Source of the DNA: Ceratopteris richardii
Taxonomy: Eukaryota > Streptophyta > Polypodiopsida > Polypodiales > Pteridaceae
Reading direction: 5' to 3'
Length of the DNA: 64,000 bases
Assembly: GCA_020310875.1 (NCBI GenBank)
Contig: CM035423.1
Location: 115,085,917-115,149,916 of the forward strand
Translations under genes and position numbers: made by a program
In this document: piece after piece, positions 1-11,365 of the stretch
Numbering within the stretch: position 1 is the stretch's first letter
Layout of the letters: each line of letters opens with the position of its first letter
Notes under the pieces: model-generated
What the model was told of the DNA's origin: nothing
Databases searched by the model: none
What the model saw: the letters and a program-made list of their open reading frames with translations, nothing else

Positions 1-3000
1 TTCTTGGCAGGCTGGGTGTGGACGACTTTTCCTTTTGCGTTGCCTCTTGGCCCTTCACTCTGTCAGGTTGTGCTGATTTCTCTCTATCCGCATGCACGAC
101 AGGTTGTTGCTGGTTGGGTGAAGCTTCCCTTCTTCCCAGGCATGTGGGTTGGGTGTAAGGGTCATCTCATGAGTTCCCTCTCATGGCTATTACCCCATTC
201 TCTAGCAGCGGGGATGCTGCTAACCCTCGGTTACAAGTGCTCTTCAAATGAATTCGCCTCTTGACATAATTTCTTGGCTTTCTGTGTGTCGAAATGCATG
301 CTGCGTGCTATGGATTTCCCGCTTCCCGGAAGTATCAGGGAAGTTCTCCTTCTTCCTCCCTTTTTGGGGCTCCTTTTCCCCTTCCACCTATTGGCGCTCA
401 CTATAACATCCTTTTGCTGTTCACTCTCATGGTCCGAATAAAGGTTTGTTTGAAGACATCTGTAGGGGCCGCCAGCCTCTTGTCTGCTTCTCTTGAATGC
501 ACTCATTCTTGCATCATTCCTAACACTTCTTCACAGGTGTTCTCGTTGACCCTTGGTTCACCTTCAGTCGTCGACATCTCAAAGCTTCGTGTCCAAATCA
601 CTATCTCTGAAGTACCAGCATATTTGCTTCTACTATTAAGGAAACATTTTGCTTCTCACCTTGGCCTGTACAACATCATCTGGAGTCCGAGCTGTCAGAG
701 CAAATTGGCTTCTACCAATTGTGGCTGGGGGACGTTTTGCTGCTTGTTGCCTTCAAAAATGCAACAAGAAAGGCATCTTCAAATCAGCTCGGATATAGAA
801 GCGCCATCTGTGGCTCAATATGGCATCCCATACTCTCGGCTGCGAATGCGTATCTCAAGAAAGACCTACAAGCTTGCAGAATACAATTAGTCTGATATAC
901 CATTGTGAAATCTATGAACTTTAATCGACAGATTATCTAAATGTTTGAGTAGTTAGTCGAACTTTTGTTGATGTATGAGAATTTTGCAATTGAAATAGTA
1001 GAAAACACCATCGTTGTGGCACGAGTTCCGGTACCGCCTTGAGTAAAGTTTGCATGGGTTTCCCCTATGGTTTTCTTGTTGTGAAACGATAATCTGGAAA
1101 GATTCCTTGAGTTGTTGATACAGGTGCGCTGTCCAATTAGGGGAATCGTCTGTAGCTCTTTCTTGTCCTCGAAGAGCCTGTAACTATGATCTGTGTAAAG
1201 ACTCCATAGGTCTGATGTGCAGCTCATCAGTTGTAATAACGTCCAAGCTGGTGTTCACCTACCCATCACAAAGGAACTTATGGAATGGATCTTTCAAATG
1301 TTATACCCTAACAACACATGGTTGACGGGTATATTTGCTGAGTGATTGTTGGTGGACTCTGGATTCTTTGAAGGAATCGTCACCTTGAAATCTGGAATGG
1401 TGGTTCATGAAGACTTTTTTCGCTGAGCCTTGAGTTCCCTCAGGCTCAAAGATGGACTCAACTCCCTCGGCCATTACTTGACACTACCGCTCGGGTCTTG
1501 CCGCCCCTTCTTGTACTTCTGCCTCTGTGCATTCTGAGTCATTGGCCCCTGACACGCATGACTAGAGCATCACCCAATGCCTCTTTTGCCAGTACGAACG
1601 TATGTTGCAATGATATTGTTCATGACGAGTTGTTCTTTGCCCAATTTTTTTCTGCGTGTTGTGTTTTGAATGCCTGAGTCATACTTACTGATCATGACTT
1701 CGGGGGTGTGGGTATTATCTTGGTTATTCATCCCTCTTCACGATGAGCTTTCGAATAACCTGTATTTCTCTCATGACTGTTTGGGGAGTTAACACAAAGG
1801 TCAACTTAGTATACTGTTGGACATGAGATGCGATTGGTAAATCTTCCAGGGTAAATGCATTTGTTTTACTTTGTGATGTTCAGCTTTATGTGACAAGTTT
1901 ATGTGACAGGGTGCAGGAAATTCCCTTGGCGTCTCATGAACATTGACTGGTTGCCTTTCCATATGAGAACATTATGAATTTGAATGATGCAAAACTTCTT
2001 GATTTTTTATAAACATGGAGCTTGAGGAACGTAGTTGAGCTCTTTTGAATATCGTGGTGTATTCACTCTGCGAGGACATCTTTTTATAAGGGGTTGGAGC
2101 ATGCATCTATAGTCCAGTGGTTTTTGATTCATGCATACTCTTCCTGTTGATGCATCTGCACATATAAGGTTTTGCGTGACTTTGTTACAATTGCAGATTT
2201 GATCGACCAGGAATTTACAATGATCTCCATGATATTCTTCAATCATCTTGACAAAATTGATAGTCTATCTGTATATGAGGGAAGGTGCCCACTTGTTGTC
2301 TTTTGCAGGTCATGGACTCTTGACTTTCATCTATGAACAAAGTATGATCTTCACTATGGTATTGTGCAAAGTTTAAGACCTGTTGTATGTGTTAATGACA
2401 AGCTTGAGTGCTTCTTGCTTTATTTGATATTTGATTTCAAGTGCTACACATGCTTTCTGCTATATTCTTGAAGTTGCAGGTTTGGTGTCTTGCCAAGGAG
2501 CATGTTGACTCCTTTAAGCACCTCATATCTATGCATTCATCACAAACATGATCTTCTTGCTTGAGGGAAAGCTTGCAGTTTTGAAAGAAAGAGGATGGTG
2601 CTTCGTGGGCTTATGAAATTTCTATTGCATGCTGGTCATAATCATTGGAAATGAATAAATTGCTCATATGATTGTGTGGTACAAAAGTCACAATGGTATG
2701 AATGTTGCTTGATGTTCTGTGTCCATTGACCCCCTAACAGAAATCGGGTTCAAGACTGCACAAACTCTTGCTACATGCTAATGCATCTCTTGTCTCTACT
2801 CTTTATTAATGCATGTAGCTGATTCTAGTTAAATTCCTGGGTTTCGTGCATAATACTTCAAAAGGTTCTTCATGATGTGTGCATGTATTATTTAATGGAT
2901 AATTGTAGAAGCGCATGCACATAGGGGGTTGTAATTTTTTTAGATCTGAACTAAATTAAGCATGAAGTCATAAATGAATCTTTGTTTTTTGCTAGGGAGG

Positions 3001-3600
3001 TAACTCTCTAGTTCCACATTCTCATTTAAGGCTCAAATTCATTACAGGCCGACACTCATATTGCTCATTCTTACCTCCTATGGATGTTTTGCTATTATAG
3101 ATGGGAGGAATAGTGTTGGATAAGTTGTTTGAATCTCATGAATGCTTGCAAAATGATAGGACTCATAAGGTTGCACTATGGTCTAATCATTTTGTGAACA
3201 CATCACACTCATGTTAAAGCTTGTTGACTAGGTGCATAGTATAAAACGATGGCAAGACTTTAGGCTACATTCACCTCATGCTTTGCATTGCCAAATATCA
3301 CTCTCACTTGAGAATAACAAAGCGGAATCATTGAGACATAAGGGACAGGCACTCATGGTCTTGATAAGGGCTCCTTGTTTTGGGACTATGGTTTTTCTTT
3401 TCTTTGCAGGAGCAAGACGGTTTTCATGCAGACTTCTCTCTAGTAGAGCAAGTCTTGTGGCAATGGATGCTCCCTGAAGTGGAAACTAAAAATGGAATTA
3501 ACATTTTTTGGGTGCTTCTTTTCAAAAATCAGTCTACTTGTTGTGTATGTTTAATTTTAGGTATTAGAGCTTTGAGTGAAGGCACATTGGAAGGAGGCTA
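1..3600. other. Unassigned 3.6-kb region, no supported gene
   Basis: I see no convincing gene here. The longest open frame (about 294-890, plus strand) has no recognisable domain and no biased composition typical of coding sequence. Several pyrimidine-rich stretches ending in TTTGCAG occur (for example near 2307 and 3408) and could be chance or decayed splice acceptors. Since a gypsy PPT and LTR begin at about 3810, part of this stretch may be the 3' noncoding region of that element (Gy-F), but nothing in it resembles the internal sequence of the other gypsy copies in the window. Host intergenic DNA is equally possible. Confidence 0.5.
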
Positions 3601-3789
3601 GGTTAACTGCCCCCCAAGGGGATTGTGTCGCTCAGCATTGCTGGATTCAAGATTTGAAGGCAAACGGCTTGCTGATTCAAAAGATTTGCAGCCTGGCAAA
3701 ATTCAGATTGGAACCATTGCATATTTGAAGAGTTGAAGACTCCAAATTTGGACCAGTTCGGCACTGTATGCTTCTCTTCTCTTAGTTTT

Positions 3790-3821
3790 GTCGAGGACGA
3801 CAAAGTCTAGGAGGAGGAGGG
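3790..3821 (+). other. Gypsy polypurine tract upstream of Gy-F LTR
   Basis: The tract GGAGGAGGAGGG (3810-3821) lies directly before a TGTTG LTR start. The preceding GTCGAGGACGACAAAGTCT resembles the sequence before the PPTs of Gy-E (about 62663-62697) and Gy-B (minus strand, 7248-7285). All share a core close to GGGAYGACARA. This marks the 3' end of a gypsy element internal region, where plus-strand DNA synthesis would be primed. Confidence 0.75.
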
Positions 3822-3982
3822 TGTTGTTATTTGGGTTGCCCACAATTTCCTCATGCAATGGCACCCTCCAGCCCTCATAAAAATACCCCTTTTTTGTATT
3901 TAGGAGATGTCCATGTGAACACTCTCCTAAAACCACTTTTTAATATTTCCTCAAGTCTATGGTATTGAAGCCTTTCCTTGAA

Positions 3983-4027
3983 AACTCCTTTTTGAACAAC
4001 TCCTTTTTGAACAACTCCTTTTTGAAC
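3983..4027 (+). repeat. Triple 15-bp tandem repeat in LTR U3
   Basis: The unit AACTCCTTTTTGAAC is present three times without mismatch (3983-3997, 3998-4012, 4013-4027). It lies about 155 bp upstream of the TATA box, where LTR enhancer repeats usually sit. An enhancer role is inference only. Confidence 0.9.
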
Positions 4028-4131
4028 AAACACAAAAAAAACCCACGTAGAAATCCATGTGCCCCCTCTCTCTCTAGGTAGTTATCTTTTTGAAATTCCC
4101 ATATCACATGAGATTCTCTTTTTGATTTAGC

Positions 4132-4155
4132 ACATGTGGTCTTTTGACCACATGT
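4132..4155. promoter_or_regulatory. Perfect palindrome in LTR U3
   Basis: ACATGTGGTC at 4132-4141 and GACCACATGT at 4146-4155 are perfect inverted repeats around a TTTT loop. The site is about 30 bp upstream of the TATA box and contains a CACATGTG E-box-like core. It could bind a dimeric transcription factor or form a cruciform. Confidence 0.7.
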
Positions 4156-4497
4156 TTTATTCTTATATGCCTCTCTTCTTCTCTATATAAAGAAGAGCCT
4201 CATTTGTAAAAGGGGAGGTCCCTTGGCCATGGCCTTGGCCTCCATTTTGGTAATGGAAGAAGGTATCATTTGTTACTCTCTTGCCTCCTTGTGTGCAATG
4301 GCGTTGGTCTTGGTGTATGGATTTGCATGTGTGTGTGCATGGTTGGGAGGATGTTCCCCTTTGCTCCTTGTGACGTTGGCCATTGTTGCAATTGCTCCAT
4401 GAGCGTGGGTGAACCTCTCCTCTCATTCTTTGCCCCAACTTGGAGAAACTTCTCACTTCCATGTGAGGCGGTTAGGGTCTGTTGTTCCCCTTTTCTC

Positions 4498-5190
4498 AAC
4501 ACATGTGCATAGACATAGAAGACAACTTGGGTGAGGAGTTAGGATTGTCCAAACTCTATAAGGATTCTAACATTTCTACTAGTCATAACTCAAGAGCCTC
4601 CATGGAGATAGATGAGATTGCTGAGCACGTTGCCAAGAAACTAGGGGTTCAAAATAAACAAACACCAAGAGTCACCCCATTGAACCGATGTTATACTTGT
4701 GGAGGGGACCACACAGCTAATGTGTGCCCAATGCAAAACCAAAACATGAGAGAAAAGAATTCTCCATATTGCTCTATTGAGAGAAAATACACAAAGCATA
4801 CGGCTCAAGATTGTCCCTACAATAGGCAGGCTATTAGACAAACTTATCAGCAACCTTACCAACAAGGTAGGTATCAAAACCAATACCAACAGCCATATTA
4901 TAGACCACAATAGCAATATCAGGGACCATATAGGCCACAACCAGCCCTAGGAAACCAACCACCAACTCCTACTAATGTGATTCCAGTTAAGTATGCTAGG
5001 GTAGAAGAGAACCTTAATAGATCTTTGGTGCCACTAACCCCATTGGTCTTAGAAAATGACTCTCATGCTCATAGTTCACACTAATCCCATAAAGATAGTC
5101 CACAAGCTTATTACACACAGTGACCTGAGTAGAGAGAGATTTACTCGTATTACCTATGGAACAATATTGCTTAGAATGTAGAGATTAGCA
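4498..5190 (+). pseudogene. Orphan gypsy gag fragment (Gy-E-like)
   Basis: This piece is closely similar to Gy-E gag at about 53569-54250. It covers the end of the capsid-like region (IDIEDNLGEELGLSKLYKDS), the first zinc knuckle (CYTCGGDHTANVC, spacing CX2CX3HX4C), the CSIERKYTKHTAQDC pseudo-knuckle, and the Tyr/Gln-rich segment. An in-frame TAG near 4910 and other stops break it. It is joined on the left to an LTR with no leader between, and on the right it ends in unrelated sequence, so it is a rearranged relic. Unlike Gy-E, it keeps the first Cys of the CX8HX4C motif. Confidence 0.85.
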
Positions 5191-5419
5191 AGCTTCTAGC
5201 AGTAGAAAATTGAGGAAACACTCTTCGAGGTGAGCTCTAGACCATCATTCAACCAAAAATCTGTTTGACCACTCACACAAGGTGACATGACACTCATTGA
5301 TTATTGTGAGGGAAGAATAGGGCTAAACAATAGAATTTCCTAACTACAAGCACATAGGGGTGACAAAAGAGCACAAAGAACACACACTTATTTTTAAATT
5401 TTCACTTCCAAAAGTCCAA
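5191..5419. other. Spacer before leader array, probably Gy-D leader
   Basis: No gene is seen. The stretch precedes the Gy-D repeat array and may be the start of the Gy-D untranslated leader. No PBS of the type seen in Gy-B and Gy-C was found here, so the Gy-D 5' LTR and PBS appear to be missing. Confidence 0.4.
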
Positions 5420-5895
5420 GTATCATGACCGATCAAGTTTGGTATTGCGATACCAAATTTTTGTGTGTCACGATACTTGGAAGGTATCGTGCATCACCGA
5501 TACCTTACTCATAGTGTATCATGATACTTAGGTATTGTGTATCATCTGGTTGAGTATCACAATCACTTAGTATCATGTATTGCAATCTAGGTTATATTGT
5601 GTATCATCTTTTAGTGTATCATGTTTTGCCAATACTTGCAATTATCATGTATCATGATAATTGTGTATCGTGTATTGTGAAGTATTGTGTCATGTATCAT
5701 GGACTTATTAAGTATCGTGTATCATTTTCTCTCTTGTATTGTGTGTCACCGATACTTGCCCAAGTATTGTGTATCGTTTTTAGATCAAGTATCGTATCAT
5801 GTTCCCTAAGGATCTCATATCATGGGATATCAGATATCGTGTATCATTTGAGTTTTGTATGAGGTATCATCTGGGAGTGAAGTATTGTATATCGT
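5420..5895 (+). repeat. Leader repeat array of Gy-D (GTATCGTGTATCAT type)
   Basis: About 30 degenerate copies of GTATC(G/A)TG or its complement are packed between the element's 5' side and its gag start at 6021. A perfect hairpin occurs near 5466-5490, with CACGATAC and GTATCGTG arms. Arrays of related CGAT-containing words sit in the same position, just upstream of gag, in Gy-B, Gy-C and Gy-E. Open frames across the array are artefacts of the short period. Confidence 0.85.
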
Positions 5896-6020
5896 GGGAA
5901 ATACAAACGACTTAGAAAAGACTCAGATGTGAATTTGAGGAATTTTACACTCAAACTTGAACCAAGTCACTTCTAAGACTTGATATTGACACTAAGGAAA
6001 TAGTAAGACCCTGACTATGA

Positions 6021-6370
6021 ATGAACCTAAGGTGAGGATGTGTCCTAGGAGTTGACGAAGTGTGATATCCTTAGCAAGAAGTGTAACCCAAAAAAGTAGT
6101 CACTCTATTTATTCAAACTCCTCAGAGGAGGAAACTATTATGGTCTTTGAAGATATGCATAGCTCCATCCATTCAGTGGAGCTCATGTCTACAATAGAAG
6201 GAGAGTATAGGAGTTCAGTCCATTATATCTCTACAAACTTGCAAGGAGTTCCTATATACCTTGATGGACTCAATAGGTCAGTAGCAAGACTTAGAATTTC
6301 CACGTGATCAGAAGTTTTAGGCTAGCTGTGAAATTTGAGGGAGAACTTTACATGGAAGAGCGAGGAAAAA
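6021..6370 (+). pseudogene. Gy-D gag N-terminal fragment
   Basis: The start at 6021 reads MNLR and then a stop, matching the conserved MNLRSGR start of Gy-C and Gy-E. Further on come the family motifs EEETIMVFEDM, STIEGEYRSS and PIYLDGLNRSVARL, and then a match to the KYxGGFYMDKRG region of Gy-B. Stops break the first 40 codons. Homology ends at about 6370, where the 3' LTR of Gy-B starts. The element resumes at 29885, but in the last Gag knuckle, so several hundred gag codons are missing from Gy-D. Confidence 0.85.
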
Positions 6371-6373
6371 TCT

Positions 6374-7247
6374 CCTAAGTATCGACTTAGGGACTTGAGG
6401 AGAAAGAGACTATACCTCAATCCCCTACAAGTGCATATAGTGGGGATTCACGCTTTAATTATCAATCCAAGAAGTAACATAACTTAGCCGAGTGTATGAG
6501 GACATGCATTCAAATGATGGTCAATGCAAATGTGAACTAACAAAGGTGCAAACAAGTGTAAACTATCACATTCAAAGCTTTCATGGTCAGTGACAGTTGT
6601 CGCGATACCTAAGTAGCAACCAACAGTAAATCGAGTTTTTCTCTCAGCTACGAACTTGAAATATAGGAAATATAGGTTCATTTTGAAGCTCTCGAGAAGA
6701 CTCATCCAATGGTGATTTTGACATTCCTACTTCAAGTTATGAACAAAATACTGAGCTATAGGATTAACCTACCTACACTTCAGCACTTCCTACACTTCGC
6801 ACACACATTACCAACAACAAACAAGCACTACCATGGATAGAAAACACTTCAAAGCACTCTTTTCAAACTACATACATGCATGCAAGCTCACAAGGAAGAA
6901 GATGCAGAGAGGAGAAGACACAAATTCGAAATTATGTGTTGTTGATTCTCAGAATGGCCAAAAAGTTCTTACAAAGAGTCACAAAATGACTTATATACAT
7001 GTGCCCTAAAAATGGTCCTTTCACACAAGAGACTGGCACTTTGTTGACTAAAAGACTAATTCCCTGCTAGTTTACAAGGGTAATGATAAATATATCTATG
7101 GATATGCATCTAAAGGACTCCTCTAGTGCATTTACATCGGAAAATATATTACAAAGGAACTATGTTACAAAAATAAAGAGTCCAAATTGGAAAAGTTTTG
7201 GGGCCCTTCTTTTTCTCTATATCTCTACTCTTCTTTGCTCTGCAACA
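6374..7247 (-). repeat. Gy-B 3' LTR
   Basis: On the minus strand the LTR starts TGTTGCAGAGCAAAG (at 7247) directly after a PPT. The start and most of the length match the LTRs at 29126-29884 and 48851-49742. A TATA box (ATGTATATAAGTC on the minus strand) lies near 6990-7002. The far end reads CCTAAGTATCGAC but lacks the terminal TGTGTA seen in the other two copies, so about six terminal bases are lost or mutated at the junction with Gy-D gag. Confidence 0.9.
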
Positions 7248-7285
7248 CTCTCCCCTTCTTTGTCTCTGTCATCCCTTGATAGGCT
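7248..7285 (-). other. Gy-B polypurine tract
   Basis: On the minus strand, AAAGAAGGGGAGAG lies immediately before the TGTTGCAGAGC LTR start. It is preceded by ATCAAGGGATGACAGAG, the same pre-PPT block found in Gy-E and Gy-F. It would be the plus-strand primer of the element. Confidence 0.88.
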
Positions 7286-8580
7286 TTGCTTATTGTCTCA
7301 AATATTGTGCCTGTAGTTGCTCTAGTTCTTTATTAACTAATAGTCTCTTTATAGTTGACCACTCTCAGCTCCTGTGGAAGTCGTAATGATATAGTTTTAC
7401 TAGTGGTCAAGGAACTGATCATAACTCGGGACCTATTGCATTGGTTTTGGCCTATTCTTTTCTTTCCTTGTTAAGTCGAGCTACCATGCATGCAACTAGT
7501 GGAAGGTATGAAGGTCCAGATTTCCATCGTTCGATCTGGACCTCCCAAAGATCAAGAGGTTGAAGAAACTTCTAGGGCTCGGGATCTACTAGATATCTTC
7601 TTGCACTTCTTCATGGATAGTTGTTGGCCTTACCCTGGCCTTGATCTGTCCTTGCCTGTTGCATACTTTCCACTGTTTTGTGCCCCTGCGGGGCTCTGTG
7701 CAGAGATGAATGTAGTGTGCCCCTACGGGGCTTCCTACAAAGATATGTCTTGAGATATATTCTTTTTAATGAAGATTCTATCTTGATCTTCTTCGTCTTT
7801 TCTTTCTCCTTGTCTCTCCTTCAACACCACCCCCTTCCTAAACTCCATCATCCCTGACAGGCTTTGGAATGCGACGGGAGTATGTTCAAATCACTTTCTG
7901 CTCTCTGTGATTTAGCAAATTAACTTCACATACCATTAGTTCATGCCATTGAGATAATTTGACTCCATCATTTGGTGCTTGTCTATGATTTGCAAAAAAG
8001 CTCAGTTCATAGGCTATCAGTCTGGCATTTAAGTTGGAAGTGATCTTCATAAAAATTTTTTAGTCGATCTCAAAAAACCATGTAAAAAACGCTTCCTCAA
8101 AGGTGTGCATGTATGGACTCGAAAGGAACATGAGGCGTGAATATAGTTCCATAATCATAAGTCTGCTTGGAGTTGTAGATAAATTGAAAATTAAAGCATC
8201 TGCTCCTTGATTAATGCCAATAAAATTTAAAAAGGTATACTACGCATGTTTGAATACCTTTAGAACTATGAGGAGCTTGCGCAATATCTTATTTGTCATT
8301 TTGATGGTTAAATTTGGCACTGCGGCGTATCTGGATAGCCAAAATTCTATGGTCTTTACCATGTACTCTTCTGTTGGCAGATAATTTTGTGGAGGACTAG
8401 GCAATAACGGATAATTTAGCCATTGATTATTTAATGTACCTTGGTTCTGTGCTTCCCAAAATTGTGTCTAGGTACGTCATCGTGGTACTGGGCAAAAAGC
8501 ATAATTTACTTGAAGTACCTATGGTGATGCTTCCCAATGTACCCTTAAAGTTGGATTCATTTCCAAAAATTTGCACCTCC
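7286..8580 (-). other. Gy-B 3' noncoding region with a second PPT-like block
   Basis: I see no gene in this stretch between ORF3 and the 3' LTR. Two features stand out. First, near 7805-7860 the minus strand carries a second copy of the pre-PPT/PPT/TGTTG block (GTCAGGGATGATGG, GGAAGGGGG, GTGTTGAAGG), about 570 bp upstream of the real PPT. Second, two short perfect hairpins, CCCCTGCGGGG and CCCCTACGGGG, occur about 40 bp apart (about 7683-7731). The open frame at 7490-7753 on the plus strand has no family resemblance. Confidence 0.55.
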
Positions 8581-11365
8581 AAATCGGGTCTGCTTTGTCA
8601 AACTTGGCATGTGTATATGTAAATGTCTGTAAAGTGAATTGGAGATCCTGATCTGGTTCTTTATTAGTCATTTTCTTGATATATTGTCACATTTTGTCTT
8701 TTAGCAAGTCATAAGGTATATTGAATGGCTTCAGCTCGAGGCTTTTATTCTCGATATGTGCTTCTTTCATGACTTTAATCACTTGATCTTCAAATTGTTC
8801 TATTAGCTGGGACACTAGTAGTGCCTACTCCTTTCGGCTGAGTTCTGCAATAGTTCGAGCACTTTGTTCAATGTTTTGCTCTTCTACCTCCTCTATTGGT
8901 GAATGATGCATGGGGGGAGAAAGAGGATGTACCTCAGTCTCCATAGTAGTCTCTTTGGAGCGTGGAACTACTGGTGTCCCCAGTGTTGCCTGTTGTTTCA
9001 TTTGAGCTTCTAATTTTGCAACGAGTTCATCCTTTTCTTTGATTTCATTGGTAGCTGTTGTTAGTGCTTCTTTGGCTGACAAAAGTTCATTTCCTATGGC
9101 GGCTACTTGATTGGCGTCTTCATTATATACCACAAGAAGTTTGCCTTCAACCGATTTCCATCGCTTTTTGAGTTCGTTAGTGTCATGCATATACTTTCTT
9201 TCCCATTCTTCTCTGATAGCTTGCTCTTGTTTCAGTTGATCTTCATACTTTGCAATTTGATCTTCCAATGCCTTTGTGTCTCTTTCGGTTGCTGCTTGTG
9301 TGTCTATGGGTTGGTTGCATAGGATGGCATTCGGAAGTTCTTTATTTCTATTTCTTAAGTTGTCAGCTTCCTCCATATATACTTTGATTTGAGTTTCAAG
9401 CAGCTTGTTATTCTTGCTTTTTTCACTTCACCTCCTTCATATTTACTTTGTAGCTCTTTGAGTTGATCTTGGAGCTTCTTGTTTTCCATCGTTAGCATGG
9501 TGCATTTGTCCTTGGTTTTTTGAGCTTCTACTTCCTTTGCCGAGAGTGCCTTTTGGACTTGAATTAATTGTGCAGACAAGTTTTCGCTCATTACCTAGAA
9601 TTGGCTTCTCTCTCCCATAGCCTTGTCATAGTCTGCATCCGCTTCGAGCAATTCTTGTTGTGTATCCATAGCCGTTTGTATCATTTGCTTCATTACGGGC
9701 TTTAATTGAGCTACATCCACATTTAACCATGTTTTGGGGATACTTGGTTCTTCCCGTGTTTGAACATCTTTGCCTTGTTCCACATGTATAGTTTCATTGT
9801 GCGGTTGTCTTATCTAAAGGTGCACTTCTCTCTCTCTTTCCTCTTCTTCATTTGTGGTCGATTTTGTAGCACTTCCTTGAAAAGTGACATCTAATGGAGA
9901 GGGTTCTACTACAACTCTGACTTGCGTGAATGGCTCGGGTTTCTCCACTTCTTCTTGTTCTTTCTCTCCATCTAAGTGAGTCTCTGTGATTTGAATGTTT
10001 ATCTTTTCATTTTGAATACATGAATTCCTTCTTTATTTGATTCTTGCCTCGTTGTGTCCTTGATAGTGTCATCAGGATTTTGGTTTATCTTTGTACCATC
10101 CACTCCAAAGTCATCCATGACTTGATTCAATTCCTCCCAATTACCATCATCTTTTGAATCTCTTTTAATGTCCGGATTCATCATAGATGTCCCTTGATCT
10201 TCTTGAGCTTCTGAGGATGAACTTGAGGTTGTTAATCCCTACTCTTTATAGGTGTTGGAATTCGATGATTTCTTTCCTTGAGGAATGTCTTTATGGCACT
10301 GATGGTAATGATGCCCTTGTATTGGCAGATTGACTTGACCTTCCATATATTGGTGAGTTGCTTGTAATGCTTCTTGCAACTCTACTTCTATGATAGGCTT
10401 TGAATCTTCTAGCTTGGTCTTTGGCAGGACATGCACTCTTTTGGGAGTAGGAAGTGATTATTCTCCTTTACTCATTTCTCAAAATCTTTTTGTTCCGCTC
10501 ATGTGTGGTTGAGAACTGGTCTCTGCTTCCTCACCAACTTTAGTTCTTTCTTCTTCTGTGGTATAGTGGCCATCTTTGCGTACTTGGCCATTTCAGAGGA
10601 TGTGGACATCTTGGTCAGGTTCTCTCGGATTCCTAGTGCATGGTATATGAGGATTGTTAATGTTGTATTGCCATTTAAGAATTTCTTATGTTGCCACTAC
10701 TTTTTAGCTTCAAAGAGACGCCCCTGGATATAATGTGTCAATTTCACTTGGTTCCCAATATGCCTTATAGCATGGGATAAGAGTTGTACAATGATCTTCT
10801 ATGGGGCTGTGTAGCCATTCATATTGGGAAAACAAAAATGTTGATGAATGAGGTAGACTTCATCTTCTATGTTCGGGTGATTGATGTCCAAAAACGTCCG
10901 TGTTTTGGCTCTACGGGGTTCATCCTTCAAATCAGTGGTTCCATCTTCTTCGCAACCAAAAGCTTCTTTAATTAAATCATGTGAGAATTGTATAATCACC
11001 CAATCTCCTGTTGCATCCAGTATTTTTGCCTCTAGCACTGAGGGGTTATGTAGGGTTAGTTGTAAAGTATTCATTACCTGAGTACATCTTTGGAAGTCAC
11101 GCTTGTAAATGGGTAACTCAAAATATTTCTAGATTCCAACTTTTGTCATTGTGTTCACAGTTCTTGTACACTCATGAACCTTGAAATTCTGAGACATAAC
11201 TAGAAAGTGATGATCTGTGTCCATAATCTTGATGGTTACTAAGAAAAGATAATCACCCATAAGTTGATCATCATGGAACCAATGACTTTTGACCTTGGTC
11301 ACACTCTGCAATGGAAATTCTAACACCTCATCTTGAATGGTTGCTTCGGAATCTTCAAAAGCCAT
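8580..11365 (-). pseudogene. Gy-B ORF3, unknown coiled-coil protein (broken)
   Basis: I do not recognise this protein. The start (11365) is placed by alignment with Gy-C. Both begin with a short acidic leader containing NSEAT or DSEAT, then a block with HWF, DDQL, TIKIMDxDH, then FQRCTQVMNTLQ, IIQFxH(D/E)LI, a VHQHFCFP block, and THQYMxGQxNLxIQGHHY. A Ser/Glu/Lys-rich middle follows, then a clear coiled coil (about 9376-8825: LEDQIAKYEDQL, EEWERKYMHDTNELKKRW). No signal peptide or membrane segment is seen, so it is unlike Athila-type env. Stops and frameshifts occur throughout. Intact length could approach 900 residues. Confidence 0.65.

Larger units (their letters stand above)
3822..4497 (+). 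repeat. Truncated gypsy LTR (Gy-F)
   Basis: The segment starts TGTTGTTATTTGG directly after a PPT and contains a TATA box (CTATATAAAG, near 4182-4191) placed as expected for a U3/R border. Its right end is lost. At about 4498 the sequence switches abruptly to gag-coding sequence homologous to the middle of the Gy-E gag, so no TG...CA right terminus can be assigned. The U3 part contains a triple 15-bp repeat and a perfect palindrome, listed separately. It differs in sequence from the LTRs of Gy-B and Gy-C and the 3' LTR of Gy-E, so it marks another subfamily. Confidence 0.65.

Noticed and set aside
294-890. 198-codon open frame, plus strand
   Set aside because: No domain, mixed composition and no homology within the window; likely chance.
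4270-4512. Plus-strand 80-codon frame in the Gy-F LTR
   Set aside because: Lies within an LTR downstream of its TATA box and has no recognisable domain.
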